Below are positions 17,542 through 25,154 of a DNA stretch of 52,167 nucleotides, in pieces. Position numbers and translations under genes: made by a program. Positions within the stretch are counted from its first letter, which is position 1. Each line of letters starts with the position of its first letter. The notes beneath the pieces are model-generated. The model had not been told where the DNA came from and did no database searches. It saw only the letters and a program-made list of their open reading frames with translations. This DNA comes from Mesobacillus campisalis (lineage in GTDB: Bacteria; Bacillota; Bacilli; Bacillales; Cytobacillaceae), in the NCBI RefSeq assembly GCF_000986785.1, contig NZ_LAYY01000031.1, positions 1 through 52,167 on the forward strand, in the 5' to 3' direction.

Positions 17542-17641
17542 GGCAATAGGGACAAAATTAGAAAAGCTGTCTTTCTTGTTCTATTTTGGGCTTATCCGCT
17601 TAAACTAGTCATATAGGGTCGTACGAAAAGGGGGAATAGCT

Positions 17642-18928
17642 GTGGCAAGAAAGATTGGCTTTTATGCGATGCTTGCCTATGTGGTTTATGGCTTTCTTGT
17701 TTACGGGTATCTATTTTATTTCGCCGATACAAGTTTGCCATTTGAATATCAAGGTTCGAGGGCAGACCCTGCTACCTTTATGAATGCACGGGAACTGATG
17801 CTAAGCGAAGAATATTCGAAGATCCGCAATTTGATGTTTTTCCTCTCCGCTCCATTGGAGTGGCTGATTTATTTGCTGATTTTGCTCCTGGGCCTTTCCA
17901 GGGCGTTCAAAAAATGGGGGCAGGAAACAACAAAGAACAAATTCGGCCAGGCTGCGATTTATGTAATCTGGCTATCCTTTTTCACGTTTTTGCTGACATT
18001 CCCATTAAGCTATCTGAGCTATAATCTTTCCAGGACGTATAATATCTCAACGCAGAGTTTTCCGTCCTGGATGAAGGATGAACTAATCGACTTTTGGGTC
18101 AGTTATGGAATGATGCTTGTCATCGTCTTTGTATTATATTGGCTGATTAATAAAAGCAGGAAATTTTGGTGGCTGTTCGCCTGGCTGCTTTCCATTCCGT
18201 TCACTTTGTTCATCATGTTTCTCCAGCCCGTAGTGATCGACCCGCTTTATAATGATTTTTACCCGTTAAAAAACAAGGAACTTGAAGGCAAGATTCTTGA
18301 GCTTGCCAGCAGGGCGGACATTCCGGCGGAGCATGTCTTTGAAGTCAATATGGCGGAAAAAACCAATGCTCTGAATGCGTATGTAACGGGAATTGGGACC
18401 AACTCCCGAATCGTTCTCTGGGACACAACGCTTAATAGGCTGAACGACGACCAGATCCTGTTCATCATGGCCCATGAAATGGCCCATTACGTTGAGAAGC
18501 ATTTATATATTGGCATTGCTGGCTACCTGCTCCTGTCGCTTGTGGGACTGTATCTTACTGCGAGGGTGATGAACTGGGCAATTCAAGGGTATGGTAAGGA
18601 TTTGAAAGTTGGCGATATCGGGGACATTCGTTCATTGCCCTTATTTCTAATGATCATTTCAATGCTGGCCTTTGCCGCCAGCCCATTATCCAATTTCGTA
18701 TCCAGATATCAGGAGACAAGGGCGGACCGCTATGCGATAGAAATGACCGATCACCCTGAAGCCGCCATCACATCGTTCCAGGAACTTTCGCAGGCCGGCT
18801 TAAGCCAGGTCAATCCGCCTTTGCTCGTGAAAATATTCCGATATGGGCATCCCACCATGCTGGAGCGGATTTCAAGGCTGGAGGAATACGAAATCCAGAA
18901 GCGGAACAGGGAAGCTGAGAGCCCATGA
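17642..18928 (+). CDS. yhfN: M48 family membrane metallopeptidase, YhfN-like (CAAX protease type)
   Basis: The 428-residue integral-membrane zinc protease resembles Ste24/CAAX prenyl protease-type enzymes. It has four or five N-terminal spans, the zinc motif HEMAH (in FIMAHEMAHYVEKH, about residue 280), and the third ligand region in RYQETRADRYAIEMT. NAYVTGIGTNSRIVLWDT just before the HEXXH is typical of the family. The start is GTG, 7 nt after GGGGG. Position between yhfL and yhzC/comK and length match B. subtilis yhfN. Its substrate is unknown, since bacteria lack prenylated CAAX proteins. Confidence 0.88.
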   Translation: MARKIGFYAMLAYVVYGFLVYGYLFYFADTSLPFEYQGSRADPATFMNARELMLSEEYSKIRNLMFFLSAPLEWLIYLLILLLGLSRAFKKWGQETTKNKFGQAAIYVIWLSFFTFLLTFPLSYLSYNLSRTYNISTQSFPSWMKDELIDFWVSYGMMLVIVFVLYWLINKSRKFWWLFAWLLSIPFTLFIMFLQPVVIDPLYNDFYPLKNKELEGKILELASRADIPAEHVFEVNMAEKTNALNAYVTGIGTNSRIVLWDTTLNRLNDDQILFIMAHEMAHYVEKHLYIGIAGYLLLSLVGLYLTARVMNWAIQGYGKDLKVGDIGDIRSLPLFLMIISMLAFAASPLSNFVSRYQETRADRYAIEMTDHPEAAITSFQELSQAGLSQVNPPLLVKIFRYGHPTMLERISRLEEYEIQKRNREAESP

Positions 18929-18942
18929 AAATGGGCTCTTTG
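18917..18942 (+). terminator. Terminator overlapping the end of yhfN
   Basis: GAGAGCCCAT-GAAA-ATGGGCTC is followed by TTTGC. The stem contains the yhfN stop codon. The T-tract is short. Confidence 0.7.
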
Positions 18943-19009
18943 CATTCAGGTGACTGCCAGTTCCAGCGCCTATCCAGTTTCACTTGAATATCCGCGTTTC
19001 TTAAAAATA

Positions 19010-19043
19010 AAGATTCCCCCGCAGCAGCGGGGGATTTCGTTTT
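19010..19043. terminator. Bidirectional terminator between yhfN and yhzC
   Basis: GATTCCCCCGC-AGCA-GCGGGGGATTT is a very stable stem with T-rich tracts on both sides: TTTCGTTTTTT on the plus strand and CTTTATTTTT on the minus. It would serve the leftward yhzC and any read-through from yhfN. Confidence 0.88.
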
Positions 19044-19046
19044 TTC

Positions 19047-19283
19047 CTATGTGCCGAACTGTCGGTTAAGGTCTTTTAATTCCTCTGTCAAAGTCAAGAA
19101 GAGAGGCTGATTCCGGTCATCAATCGCTTTGTCGATTTTAGCAAGCAGCTGTTTTTTCCGATGGGTGAGCTGAATTTCAGAGAGGAGCATATCAACATAT
19201 AATTCCAGTACAAATGTTTCTTTTGCCTTAATCCGCTTCATTACGCTGGCCTTCATGATTTCAGAATACGACTTCTCTTTCAC
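19047..19283 (-). CDS. yhzC: IDEAL-domain small protein (YhzC-like)
   Basis: The 78-residue product has an IDEAL-type domain across residues 25-72 (FVLELYVDMLLSEIQL ... IDKAIDDRNQPLFLTL), a short helical module found in several Bacillus proteins. B. subtilis has a small gene, yhzC, beside comK, and this gene is in the same divergent position. The start is GTG, 7 nt after AGAGGTG. Its function is not known; the charged, helical nature suggests protein-protein interaction. Confidence 0.75.
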   Translation of the reverse strand: MKEKSYSEIMKASVMKRIKAKETFVLELYVDMLLSEIQLTHRKKQLLAKIDKAIDDRNQPLFLTLTEELKDLNRQFGT

Positions 19284-19481
19284 TGATCTTCACCTCTTAT
19301 ACCTTTTTTTTATTATATGGAGTTGGAGGTGAATAATCAACTAAATTATTTTAATTTTTAGAAAACTATTATTCGGGAAATTGTGTATAAATTTAGAACT
19401 TTTGATTTTGGTGGGTAAATCTGCCTGGAAACAATGATATGATGTATATTGGGTAATTAGTCCCGATAAGGAGAGGATGGC
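19284..19481. promoter_or_regulatory. comK/yhzC divergent regulatory region
   Basis: This 198-bp AT-rich interval separates yhzC and comK. It holds T-tracts and A-tracts and a partial dyad, CTAAA...TTTAG, around 19350-19371. In B. subtilis ComK binds its own promoter at paired AAAA-N5-TTTT boxes; only imperfect versions are seen here, so individual boxes are not assigned. TATGAT at about 19438 is a possible comK -10. Confidence 0.35.
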
Positions 19482-20060
19482 ATGAATATAGAGCATAACC
19501 ACATGGATGAGTATGAGATCAACCCGCTTACAATGATTATTTTCCCATTCCTTTACGGAAGCAGGGTTTTTTCAAAGGTAGTTGAAATGGAAGATGAATA
19601 CATTTCGCCCTTAAAGCCACTTGACCTGGTAAAAAGGGGCTGCGAGTACAATCTTTCGGATTACGAAGCCAGGAAAAAAGCAACCAGAATGCTGACTGGG
19701 ATCACACATAAAATCCCCATCGCCATAGACCCCTTTAGCTCCGTTTATTTTTTGCCAACCATATCGCCAACCAAAACAGGCTGCATTTGGGTTTCGCACG
19801 AGCACGTGCTGGATCACAGACGCCATGACCCGCATAGCACACGGGTTATCTTCAGGAATAAACAGGCCTTCATTCTTCCCGTCTCCTATAGCTCTTTTGA
19901 AAAACAGCTGCTTAGAACTTCGCTCCTAAGGACGAGGACTTTACAAAGAATGAAGGAAAATGAGAGAAGGGCAAGCTATCTGATAAGCGGCCGGAAAGCC
20001 CAGGAAGAAAGGCAGCCAGTTCTAATCAATGAAAGGTTTCTGTTTGACCAAAATGAATAA
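19482..20060 (+). CDS. comK: Competence transcription factor ComK
   Basis: The 192-residue product matches ComK in length (192 aa in B. subtilis) and in landmark sequence: YEINPLTMIIFP near the N-terminus, HKIPIAIDPFSSVYFLPT, SPTKTGCIWVSHEHV and LPVSYSSFEKQLLRTSLLRT. ComK is the master activator of DNA-uptake genes and binds AT-rich boxes as paired dimers. The ATG follows TAAGGAG at 8 nt. The C-terminal tail is charged and differs from B. subtilis, the region where MecA-dependent control acts. Whether the host becomes competent cannot be inferred from this gene alone. Confidence 0.92.
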   Translation: MNIEHNHMDEYEINPLTMIIFPFLYGSRVFSKVVEMEDEYISPLKPLDLVKRGCEYNLSDYEARKKATRMLTGITHKIPIAIDPFSSVYFLPTISPTKTGCIWVSHEHVLDHRRHDPHSTRVIFRNKQAFILPVSYSSFEKQLLRTSLLRTRTLQRMKENERRASYLISGRKAQEERQPVLINERFLFDQNE

Positions 20061-20067
20061 ACGGCAT

Positions 20068-20090
20068 AGACCCTCTTTTAGGGTCTTATT
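20068..20090. terminator. Short terminator between comK and yhjD
   Basis: AGACCCT-CTTTT-AGGGTCT is followed by TATTTAATT. comK and yhjD converge here, and the stem is placed to serve both. Confidence 0.6.
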
Positions 20091-20466
20091 TAATTAAATT
20101 GGGAGTTTGCCTGTGCCTTTTAAACAGATAATGGATCATCAGCTCCTGTACTTTATTGCGTATTCTGGGGTTAAAATAATTATGATGTTCTTCGTACCCC
20201 CTGTAAAGGAACAGGTACATGGTGAAAGCCTCATCCTGCTTGACCTTTTCAACGCGCAGGCTGTTTTGCTTCATGTAGCTTTTAACCAGGGCCAATTCCC
20301 GCTGGATGGCTTTCATCGTTTCTTCAATCAATTCAAGGTAAGGTTTTTTTAGCTTGAAGGCGCTCTTTTCAACCACAATAAGATCACGGTCAAGAATGGT
20401 TAGCACCATTGGCAGGTAAATGGCCTGCTCCATGATATCACGGTCTTTTTCAGGTATCCTTGTCAT
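20086..20466 (-). CDS. yhjD: YhjD-like small protein of unknown function
   Basis: The 126-residue, charged, probably cytosolic protein begins MTRIPEKDRDIMEQAIYLPM and is mainly helical, with KPYLELIEETMKAIQREL in the centre and a Tyr/His-rich stretch (YLFLYRGYEEHHNYFNPRIR) near the end. Position beside comK and upstream of yhjE/sipV, and the overall sequence, agree with B. subtilis YhjD, which has no established function. The ATG lies 9 nt after AAAGGAG. A -10 element and a LexA-type operator lie directly upstream, suggesting DNA-damage induction. Confidence 0.72.
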   Translation of the reverse strand: MTRIPEKDRDIMEQAIYLPMVLTILDRDLIVVEKSAFKLKKPYLELIEETMKAIQRELALVKSYMKQNSLRVEKVKQDEAFTMYLFLYRGYEEHHNYFNPRIRNKVQELMIHYLFKRHRQTPNLIK

Positions 20467-20490
20467 CTGGGTTTGCTCCTTTTAAAATTC

Positions 20491-20513
20491 GGAACATATG
20501 TTCTGTTATTATA
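20491..20513 (-). promoter_or_regulatory. LexA-type operator at the yhjD promoter
   Basis: GAACATATGTTC (20492-20503) is a perfect 12-bp palindrome and matches the core of the Bacillus LexA/DinR box (CGAAC-N4-GTTCG). It lies four bases downstream of a minus-strand TATAAT (20513-20508), so bound LexA would cover the transcription start of yhjD. No good -35 is seen. The S9 peptidase gene starts 180 bp away on the other strand and might also be affected. Confidence 0.75.
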
Positions 20514-20682
20514 TCGTACTGCATGGACAGGTTTGTTTTCAAGTGCTTTTAAATGAAGGGCTATCTAATTTACGTTTTTCCACCTCCTACGAAAAAATTC
20601 ACCAAACAAAATCTTTTTCGAAGAAGGGAAAATATTTCTGTTATCGAAATATAAGAGCAAAAGCGGCAAAGGAGGAAACGAC

Positions 20683-22668
20683 ATGGAATCTAAAAAACTT
20701 GCCCAACCCGAGGATTTGCTGGAATTAAAATCGGTCACTGACCCGCAAATGTCGCCGGACGGGAAAAAATGCGCCTATGTTCAGACAGAAATTGTCAAAG
20801 GGAAAAACGACTATGCCTCTAACTTATACATATTGGATCTTGCTGGAAACTCAGGGCCAAAACAATGGACGTTTGGAAATGTCCGCAATCATTCGCCGAA
20901 GTGGTCTCCGGATGGCACAAAGCTTGCATTTGTTTCAACGAGGGAAGGAAAAGCCCAGGTTTTTGTACTTGAGGCTGGAGGAGGAGAAGCAAGGAAGCTG
21001 ACTTCCTGCCCTCATGGCGCAAGCGGGCCCATTTGGTCGCCCGACAGCAGAAGAATTGCTTTTTCAGCACATCTGAAACCGGGAGAAGAGTTGATTTCAG
21101 AGAAAGAAGAGGATAAAGAAAAGAAGCAGCCCGAACCTCTCGTTGTGGATAAAATGAAGTATAAGTCAGATAGTGCCGGATTCTGGGATGGAACTTACAA
21201 GCAGGCAGCGGTTGTGGATGTGGCAACCCGCAAAACAGTACTTCTTACTAAAGGAGAGTGTGATAGCCAGGCTGATAGCTGGTCGCCGGACGGAGAATGG
21301 GTGGCGGTGTCAGGGAATCCGAATAAAGACCAGGATCTCTCTTTCCTCAGTGATATACGCCTCATTCAGATTGAATCGGGGAATGAAACGGTGATAACTA
21401 ATGGCGGAGGATATTTTGGGGACGCGTCCTTTTCTCCGGATGGAAAGTATCTTGGCTATCTTGGCCATGAACGTGAATTTGAGAATGCGACCCTTGTAAA
21501 ACTGTGGCTTTATGAGCTAGAAACCGGAATCACCACTTGTGTGACAGATGGGCTCGACATCCATGTCGGCGATGCCATGGTCGGTGATTTCCAGCAGGGA
21601 GCCAAGGTGCCGGGAATCCTGTGGGGCAAGGAGGGAAGCTTTTACTTCCTGGCTTCCGATAATGGGAATACGGTAATTTATTATGGGAATGTCAATGGGG
21701 AGGTCTATCCGGCCTTGCTGGATGACCAGCATGTATACGGCATGTCGCTTGATCCCCGGAAGCAGGAGATTGTAGCGGCCATCAGCAGGCCGTCACTCCC
21801 CGGCGAATTATTCAAACTTGAGGTGACGACAGGGCAGCTAAAACAGCTGACGGCAGTCAATGAGGCTCATGTCCGCACTCTAAAACTGAGTGAACCGGAA
21901 AGAATACAATTCGGCTCCAGTGACGGCTTGAACCTGCATGGCTGGCTGCTCAGGCCGACCATATTCCGTGAAGGGGAGAAATATCCGCTTGTGGTTGAAA
22001 TCCACGGAGGGCCGCACGCCATGTATGGCAACACATATTTTCAGGAACTTCAGGTCCTTGCGGCAAAGGGCTATGCGGTTTTGTATATAAACCCTAGAGG
22101 AAGCCACGGTTATGGGCAGGATTTCGTTGATGCGGTAAGAGGCGATTACGGCGGTGGGGATTACGAAGATATCATGGCTGCTGTCGATTATGCGCTTCAA
22201 ACGTACTCCTTCCTGGATGGAAACCGTCTGGGCGTCACGGGCGGCAGCTACGGCGGCTTCATGACGAACTGGATTGTCGGGCACTCGACCCGCTTCAAGG
22301 CGGCTGTTACCCAGCGGTCGATCTCAAATTGGATCAGTTTTTACGGTGTCAGCGACATCGGATATTATTTTACGGAGTGGCAGATAAAGGCTGACCTCGA
22401 GAACCTGGACAAATTGTGGAAGCATTCTCCGATTGCCTACGTTGACAAGATCCAAACTCCGCTCCTGATTCTGCACAGCGAAAAAGATTACCGCTGTCCC
22501 ATCGAACAGGCTGAACAGCTTTTTATTGCTCTTAAAAGGCAAGGCAAAAAGGCTAGGCTGATACGGTTCCCCGAATCCAACCACGAGCTTTCGCGCAGCG
22601 GCAAGCCTGACTTTAGGCTGCAGCGGCTAGAATATATAGCAGGCTGGTTCGAAGAGAATTTAAAATAA
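20683..22668 (+). CDS. S9 family prolyl oligopeptidase/acylaminoacyl-peptidase
   Basis: The 661-residue enzyme has an N-terminal beta-propeller with repeated WSPDG-type motifs (PQMSPDGKKCAY, HSPKWSPDGTKLAF, DSWSPDGEWVAV, ASFSPDGKYLGY) and a C-terminal alpha/beta hydrolase domain. The catalytic serine lies in GGSYGGFMTNW, the aspartate is in LHSEKDYRCP and the histidine in ESNHELSRSG. These enzymes cleave short or N-acylated peptides; the length fits B. subtilis YuxL, but the genomic position does not, so no symbol is given. There is no signal peptide, so it is probably cytosolic. The ATG follows AAAGGAGG ideally. Confidence 0.92.
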   Translation: MESKKLAQPEDLLELKSVTDPQMSPDGKKCAYVQTEIVKGKNDYASNLYILDLAGNSGPKQWTFGNVRNHSPKWSPDGTKLAFVSTREGKAQVFVLEAGGGEARKLTSCPHGASGPIWSPDSRRIAFSAHLKPGEELISEKEEDKEKKQPEPLVVDKMKYKSDSAGFWDGTYKQAAVVDVATRKTVLLTKGECDSQADSWSPDGEWVAVSGNPNKDQDLSFLSDIRLIQIESGNETVITNGGGYFGDASFSPDGKYLGYLGHEREFENATLVKLWLYELETGITTCVTDGLDIHVGDAMVGDFQQGAKVPGILWGKEGSFYFLASDNGNTVIYYGNVNGEVYPALLDDQHVYGMSLDPRKQEIVAAISRPSLPGELFKLEVTTGQLKQLTAVNEAHVRTLKLSEPERIQFGSSDGLNLHGWLLRPTIFREGEKYPLVVEIHGGPHAMYGNTYFQELQVLAAKGYAVLYINPRGSHGYGQDFVDAVRGDYGGGDYEDIMAAVDYALQTYSFLDGNRLGVTGGSYGGFMTNWIVGHSTRFKAAVTQRSISNWISFYGVSDIGYYFTEWQIKADLENLDKLWKHSPIAYVDKIQTPLLILHSEKDYRCPIEQAEQLFIALKRQGKKARLIRFPESNHELSRSGKPDFRLQRLEYIAGWFEENLK

Positions 22669-22677
22669 GAAAGGATT

Positions 22678-22708
22678 CCGCAAAGTTACCGGCTTTGCGG
22701 TTTTTTTA
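22678..22708 (+). terminator. Intrinsic terminator after the S9 peptidase gene
   Basis: CCGCAAAG-TTACCGG-CTTTGCGG is followed by seven T residues. Confidence 0.92.
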
Positions 22709-22787
22709 GCAAAGGCAAAAAAATTTGGCAGAACAGGTTAAGCAAGGGCAAAAAGAAGGAAAATAAGAGAAACAGTAAATGAAACCT

Positions 22788-22816
22788 TTGAAAGGGTTTT
22801 AATGTCAACATATATA
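22788..22816 (+). promoter_or_regulatory. Possible promoter of the LCP gene
   Basis: TTGAAA (22788-22793), 17 bp, TATATA (22811-22816), about 28 bp before the LCP start. The -10 matches at four of six positions. Confidence 0.4.
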
Positions 22817-22843
22817 TCTAACAAAATGGATGGAGGAAATTTG

Positions 22844-23788
22844 ATGAGAGCAGAGCGCCATGAGAGAAAAAAGCGGAAAGGCCGGCGGAGAATCAGATGG
22901 GCATCTGTTCTGATTGTTCTTTTCCTCCTGGGGGGAGCAGCCGGCCTGTATGCCTATCTCCAATATCGGTCGGGAGTCGCAGCATCCCAGCAAGTAGTGG
23001 GGGAAAAGCCCGAGGAGTATCCTTTTGAAGGAAGAAGGGATGAAAATGGCTTGACGAATATCCTCCTTCTGGGGAGTGATTCCAGGAAAGGGGAAAAGGC
23101 GCGTACGGATACGATCATGATTGCCAGCTATAATCCTGATAAAGGAACCTATAAGCTCGCTTCCATCATGCGTGATACGTACGTAGGCATTCCGGAGCAT
23201 GGGGAAAATAAAATCAATTCAGCATTTGCATATGGCGGTCCGGAACTGGTGCGCCAGACCATTAAAGAAAATTTTGATGTGGAACTTCAATATTATGCAA
23301 TTGTTGATTTTAAAGGATTTGTCAATGTAATTGATACTGCTTTCCCCGATGGTGTTGAAGTGGAAGTTGAAAAACAGATGTCTGACAATATTGGCGTAAC
23401 GCTTGAACCTGGCGTTCAAAGGCTGGATGGAGAGCATTTGCTTGGGTATGTCCGGTTCAGGCAGGATGCGGTAGGAGACTTTGGCAGGGTTGAGAGGCAG
23501 CAAAAGGTCATCAAGGAAGTAGGAAACCAGTTTGCAACCTTCCAAACAGTGCCCAAGCTTCCCAAGCTCGTCGGAGTAATTACTCCCTTCGTCAATACAA
23601 ATCTAAACACAAGGGATATGATCTCAATCGGCAAAGGGTTCCTGTCCAAGGATAGCCGGAATGTTGAAACACTTAGGATTCCGGTAGAAGATTCCTACCA
23701 GGATATGCGGGTAAGCGGGGCCGGTCTTGTTCTGTCCATCGACCTTGAGCAAAACCGCGAGGCCTTGAAACAATTTTTATATGAGTAA
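22844..23788 (+). CDS. LytR-CpsA-Psr (LCP) family wall polymer ligase
   Basis: LCP enzymes transfer teichoic acids or other anionic glycopolymers from a lipid carrier to peptidoglycan outside the cell. The 314-residue protein has a basic N-terminus (ERKKRKGRRRIRW), one signal-anchor span (about residues 20-39) and the LCP domain with NILLLGSDSRKGEKARTDTIMI, the Arg-rich IMRDTYVGIPEHGENKINSA, GGPELVRQTIKENF, and LLGYVRFRQDAVGDFGRVER. The ATG at 22844 is 7 nt after GGAGG; an in-frame ATG at 22802 lacks a ribosome site. The gene is placed between yhjD and yhjE, where B. subtilis has none. Confidence 0.92.
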   Translation: MRAERHERKKRKGRRRIRWASVLIVLFLLGGAAGLYAYLQYRSGVAASQQVVGEKPEEYPFEGRRDENGLTNILLLGSDSRKGEKARTDTIMIASYNPDKGTYKLASIMRDTYVGIPEHGENKINSAFAYGGPELVRQTIKENFDVELQYYAIVDFKGFVNVIDTAFPDGVEVEVEKQMSDNIGVTLEPGVQRLDGEHLLGYVRFRQDAVGDFGRVERQQKVIKEVGNQFATFQTVPKLPKLVGVITPFVNTNLNTRDMISIGKGFLSKDSRNVETLRIPVEDSYQDMRVSGAGLVLSIDLEQNREALKQFLYE

Positions 23789-23830
23789 TTTGCCATCTGC
23801 TTTTTTTAGGAATCAAAAAAGGTGTACAAT

Positions 23831-23851
23831 GGGTATGAGGCTTACATACCC
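23831..23851 (+). promoter_or_regulatory. Perfect dyad in the yhjE leader
   Basis: GGGTATG-AGGCTTA-CATACCC is a perfect 7-bp inverted repeat directly after a TACAAT that could be a -10 (23825-23830). It ends 23 bp before the yhjE start. It may be an operator or a leader hairpin; no regulator is recognised. Confidence 0.4.
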
Positions 23852-23874
23852 TCTTCGCAATAAAGGAGAATTCA

Positions 23875-24489
23875 ATGGATTTGGAATTTCTGAAGGAATC
23901 GATCACACTAGAAAATTTAATGGATTTAATCGGTCAATACCGGGCTCTTGGGCCTTTTGCGGGAATCCTTCTCCCCATGCTGGAAGCGTTCCTGCCGTTT
24001 CTGCCTCTCTTTTTGTTCGTTATGGCCAATGCCAACGCGTTTGGTCTATGGCTGGGATTCCTTTTTTCCTGGATTGGGGCCTGTACAGGAGCCATGCTGG
24101 TTTTTTGGCTCGTCCGTAAATATGGACAAAGGCGGATGCTGCAATTCTTGCAGAGGCACAAGCAGGTACGGAAAGGGATGAACTGGGTGGAGCGCCATGG
24201 ATTCGGCCCGTTATTTCTGCTGCTGTGCTTTCCTTTCACTCCCTCTGCCCTTGTAAATATCGTGGCAGGCCTGTCTAAAATAAGTCTGCATCAATATATG
24301 CTCGCCGTTATGGCCGGCAAAATGGTGATGATATTTACCATCAGTTTCGTTGGCCATGATATTCGTTCACTTATCACGCAGCCGGTTAGGACAGCAATTG
24401 TTGGCCTGATTATATTCGCTCTTTGGTATGTAGGTAAGTTAATTGAAGTAAGAATGAATATGAGTGTTGATAAGGACCATGCTGAATAG
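23875..24489 (+). CDS. yhjE: TVP38/TMEM64 (VTT-domain) membrane protein, YhjE-like
   Basis: The 204-residue membrane protein has a VTT/SNARE-associated domain: LLPMLEAFLPFLPLFLFVMAN, a Gly/Ala-rich IGACTGAMLVFWLVRKYG, the basic loop of about residues 82-105, then FLLLCFPFTPSALVNIVAGL (conserved F-P-x-x-P-x-x-x-x-N). Family members include DedA proteins, some of which act in lipid-carrier recycling, but no function is assigned to YhjE. The ATG follows AAAGGAG. sipV follows after 45 bp in the same direction, as in B. subtilis. Confidence 0.87.
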   Translation: MDLEFLKESITLENLMDLIGQYRALGPFAGILLPMLEAFLPFLPLFLFVMANANAFGLWLGFLFSWIGACTGAMLVFWLVRKYGQRRMLQFLQRHKQVRKGMNWVERHGFGPLFLLLCFPFTPSALVNIVAGLSKISLHQYMLAVMAGKMVMIFTISFVGHDIRSLITQPVRTAIVGLIIFALWYVGKLIEVRMNMSVDKDHAE

Positions 24490-24534
24490 CTCGCAAAAGA
24501 AAGTCGAGGTTGAATAAAGAGGCGGTGGTTTCAG

Positions 24535-25089
24535 GTGAACGATGGATTGAAAAGTGAAAGTGCACAGTGGCTGAAGGCTGCAGCGGCAGGAGTCATCATT
24601 TTCGCGTTTATTCGCATATTCTTTTTCACCAGTTATATTGTTGAAGGAGAATCTATGATGCCTACGCTGGAGGAAGGCAATAAGCTGGTTGTCTATAAGA
24701 TTGGCTTTCAGCCGGAAGAGCTGGAGCGGTTCGATGTAATTGTCTTTCACGCGAATAAAAAGGAAGATTATGTTAAAAGGGTCATAGGCCTTCCCGGTGA
24801 TGAGATTGAATATCGGAACGATGAACTGTTCATTAACGGCAAGAAAGTAGATGAGCCGTTCCTGGAAAAATACCGGGCCAAAGCTTTTAATGGCTCTCTG
24901 ACAGGAAACTTTACCCTCGAAGAAATCACTGGGAAGAAAAAGGTCCCGGAAGGGCAGCTCTTTGTAATGGGCGATAATCGCCATGGCAGCTGGGACAGCC
25001 GCCACTTTGGCTATATTCCTGTTAAGGAAGTTGTAGGGAAAGTAAATCTCAGGTATTGGCCGCTGGAAGAATTGGATATGTCATTTTAG
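24535..25089 (+). CDS. sipV: Type I signal peptidase (SipV-like)
   Basis: Signal peptidase I cleaves secretory signal peptides at the outer face of the membrane. The 184-residue protein has one N-terminal membrane anchor (about residues 14-33), the catalytic serine at residue 40 in VEGESMMPTL, the general-base lysine at residue 81 in YVKRVIGLPGDE and box E MGDNRHGSWDSRHFGYI. The start is GTG, preceded by GAGGCGGTGG. Position after yhjE identifies it with sipV. A terminator overlaps the region directly after the stop. Confidence 0.93.
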   Translation: MNDGLKSESAQWLKAAAAGVIIFAFIRIFFFTSYIVEGESMMPTLEEGNKLVVYKIGFQPEELERFDVIVFHANKKEDYVKRVIGLPGDEIEYRNDELFINGKKVDEPFLEKYRAKAFNGSLTGNFTLEEITGKKKVPEGQLFVMGDNRHGSWDSRHFGYIPVKEVVGKVNLRYWPLEELDMSF

Positions 25090-25114
25090 TGCATCCGGAG
25101 GGATGCATTTTTTA
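25090..25114 (+). terminator. Intrinsic terminator after sipV
   Basis: TGCATCC-GGAG-GGATGCA is followed by six T residues. Array 3 begins about 40 bp later. Confidence 0.88.
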
Positions 25115-25154
25115 ATAGCAGAATGCAGATTACGGGTAAACACGGTTTGTGCTG

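Noticed and set aside
19284-19481. Paired ComK boxes (AAAA-N5-TTTT) upstream of comK
   Set aside because: Only imperfect matches were found by eye in this AT-rich stretch, so individual boxes are not called.
23781-24119. 112-codon plus-strand frame overlapping yhjE
   Set aside because: It is a shadow of yhjE in another frame, with no ribosome site of its own; yhjE has AAAGGAG and recognised membrane-domain motifs.
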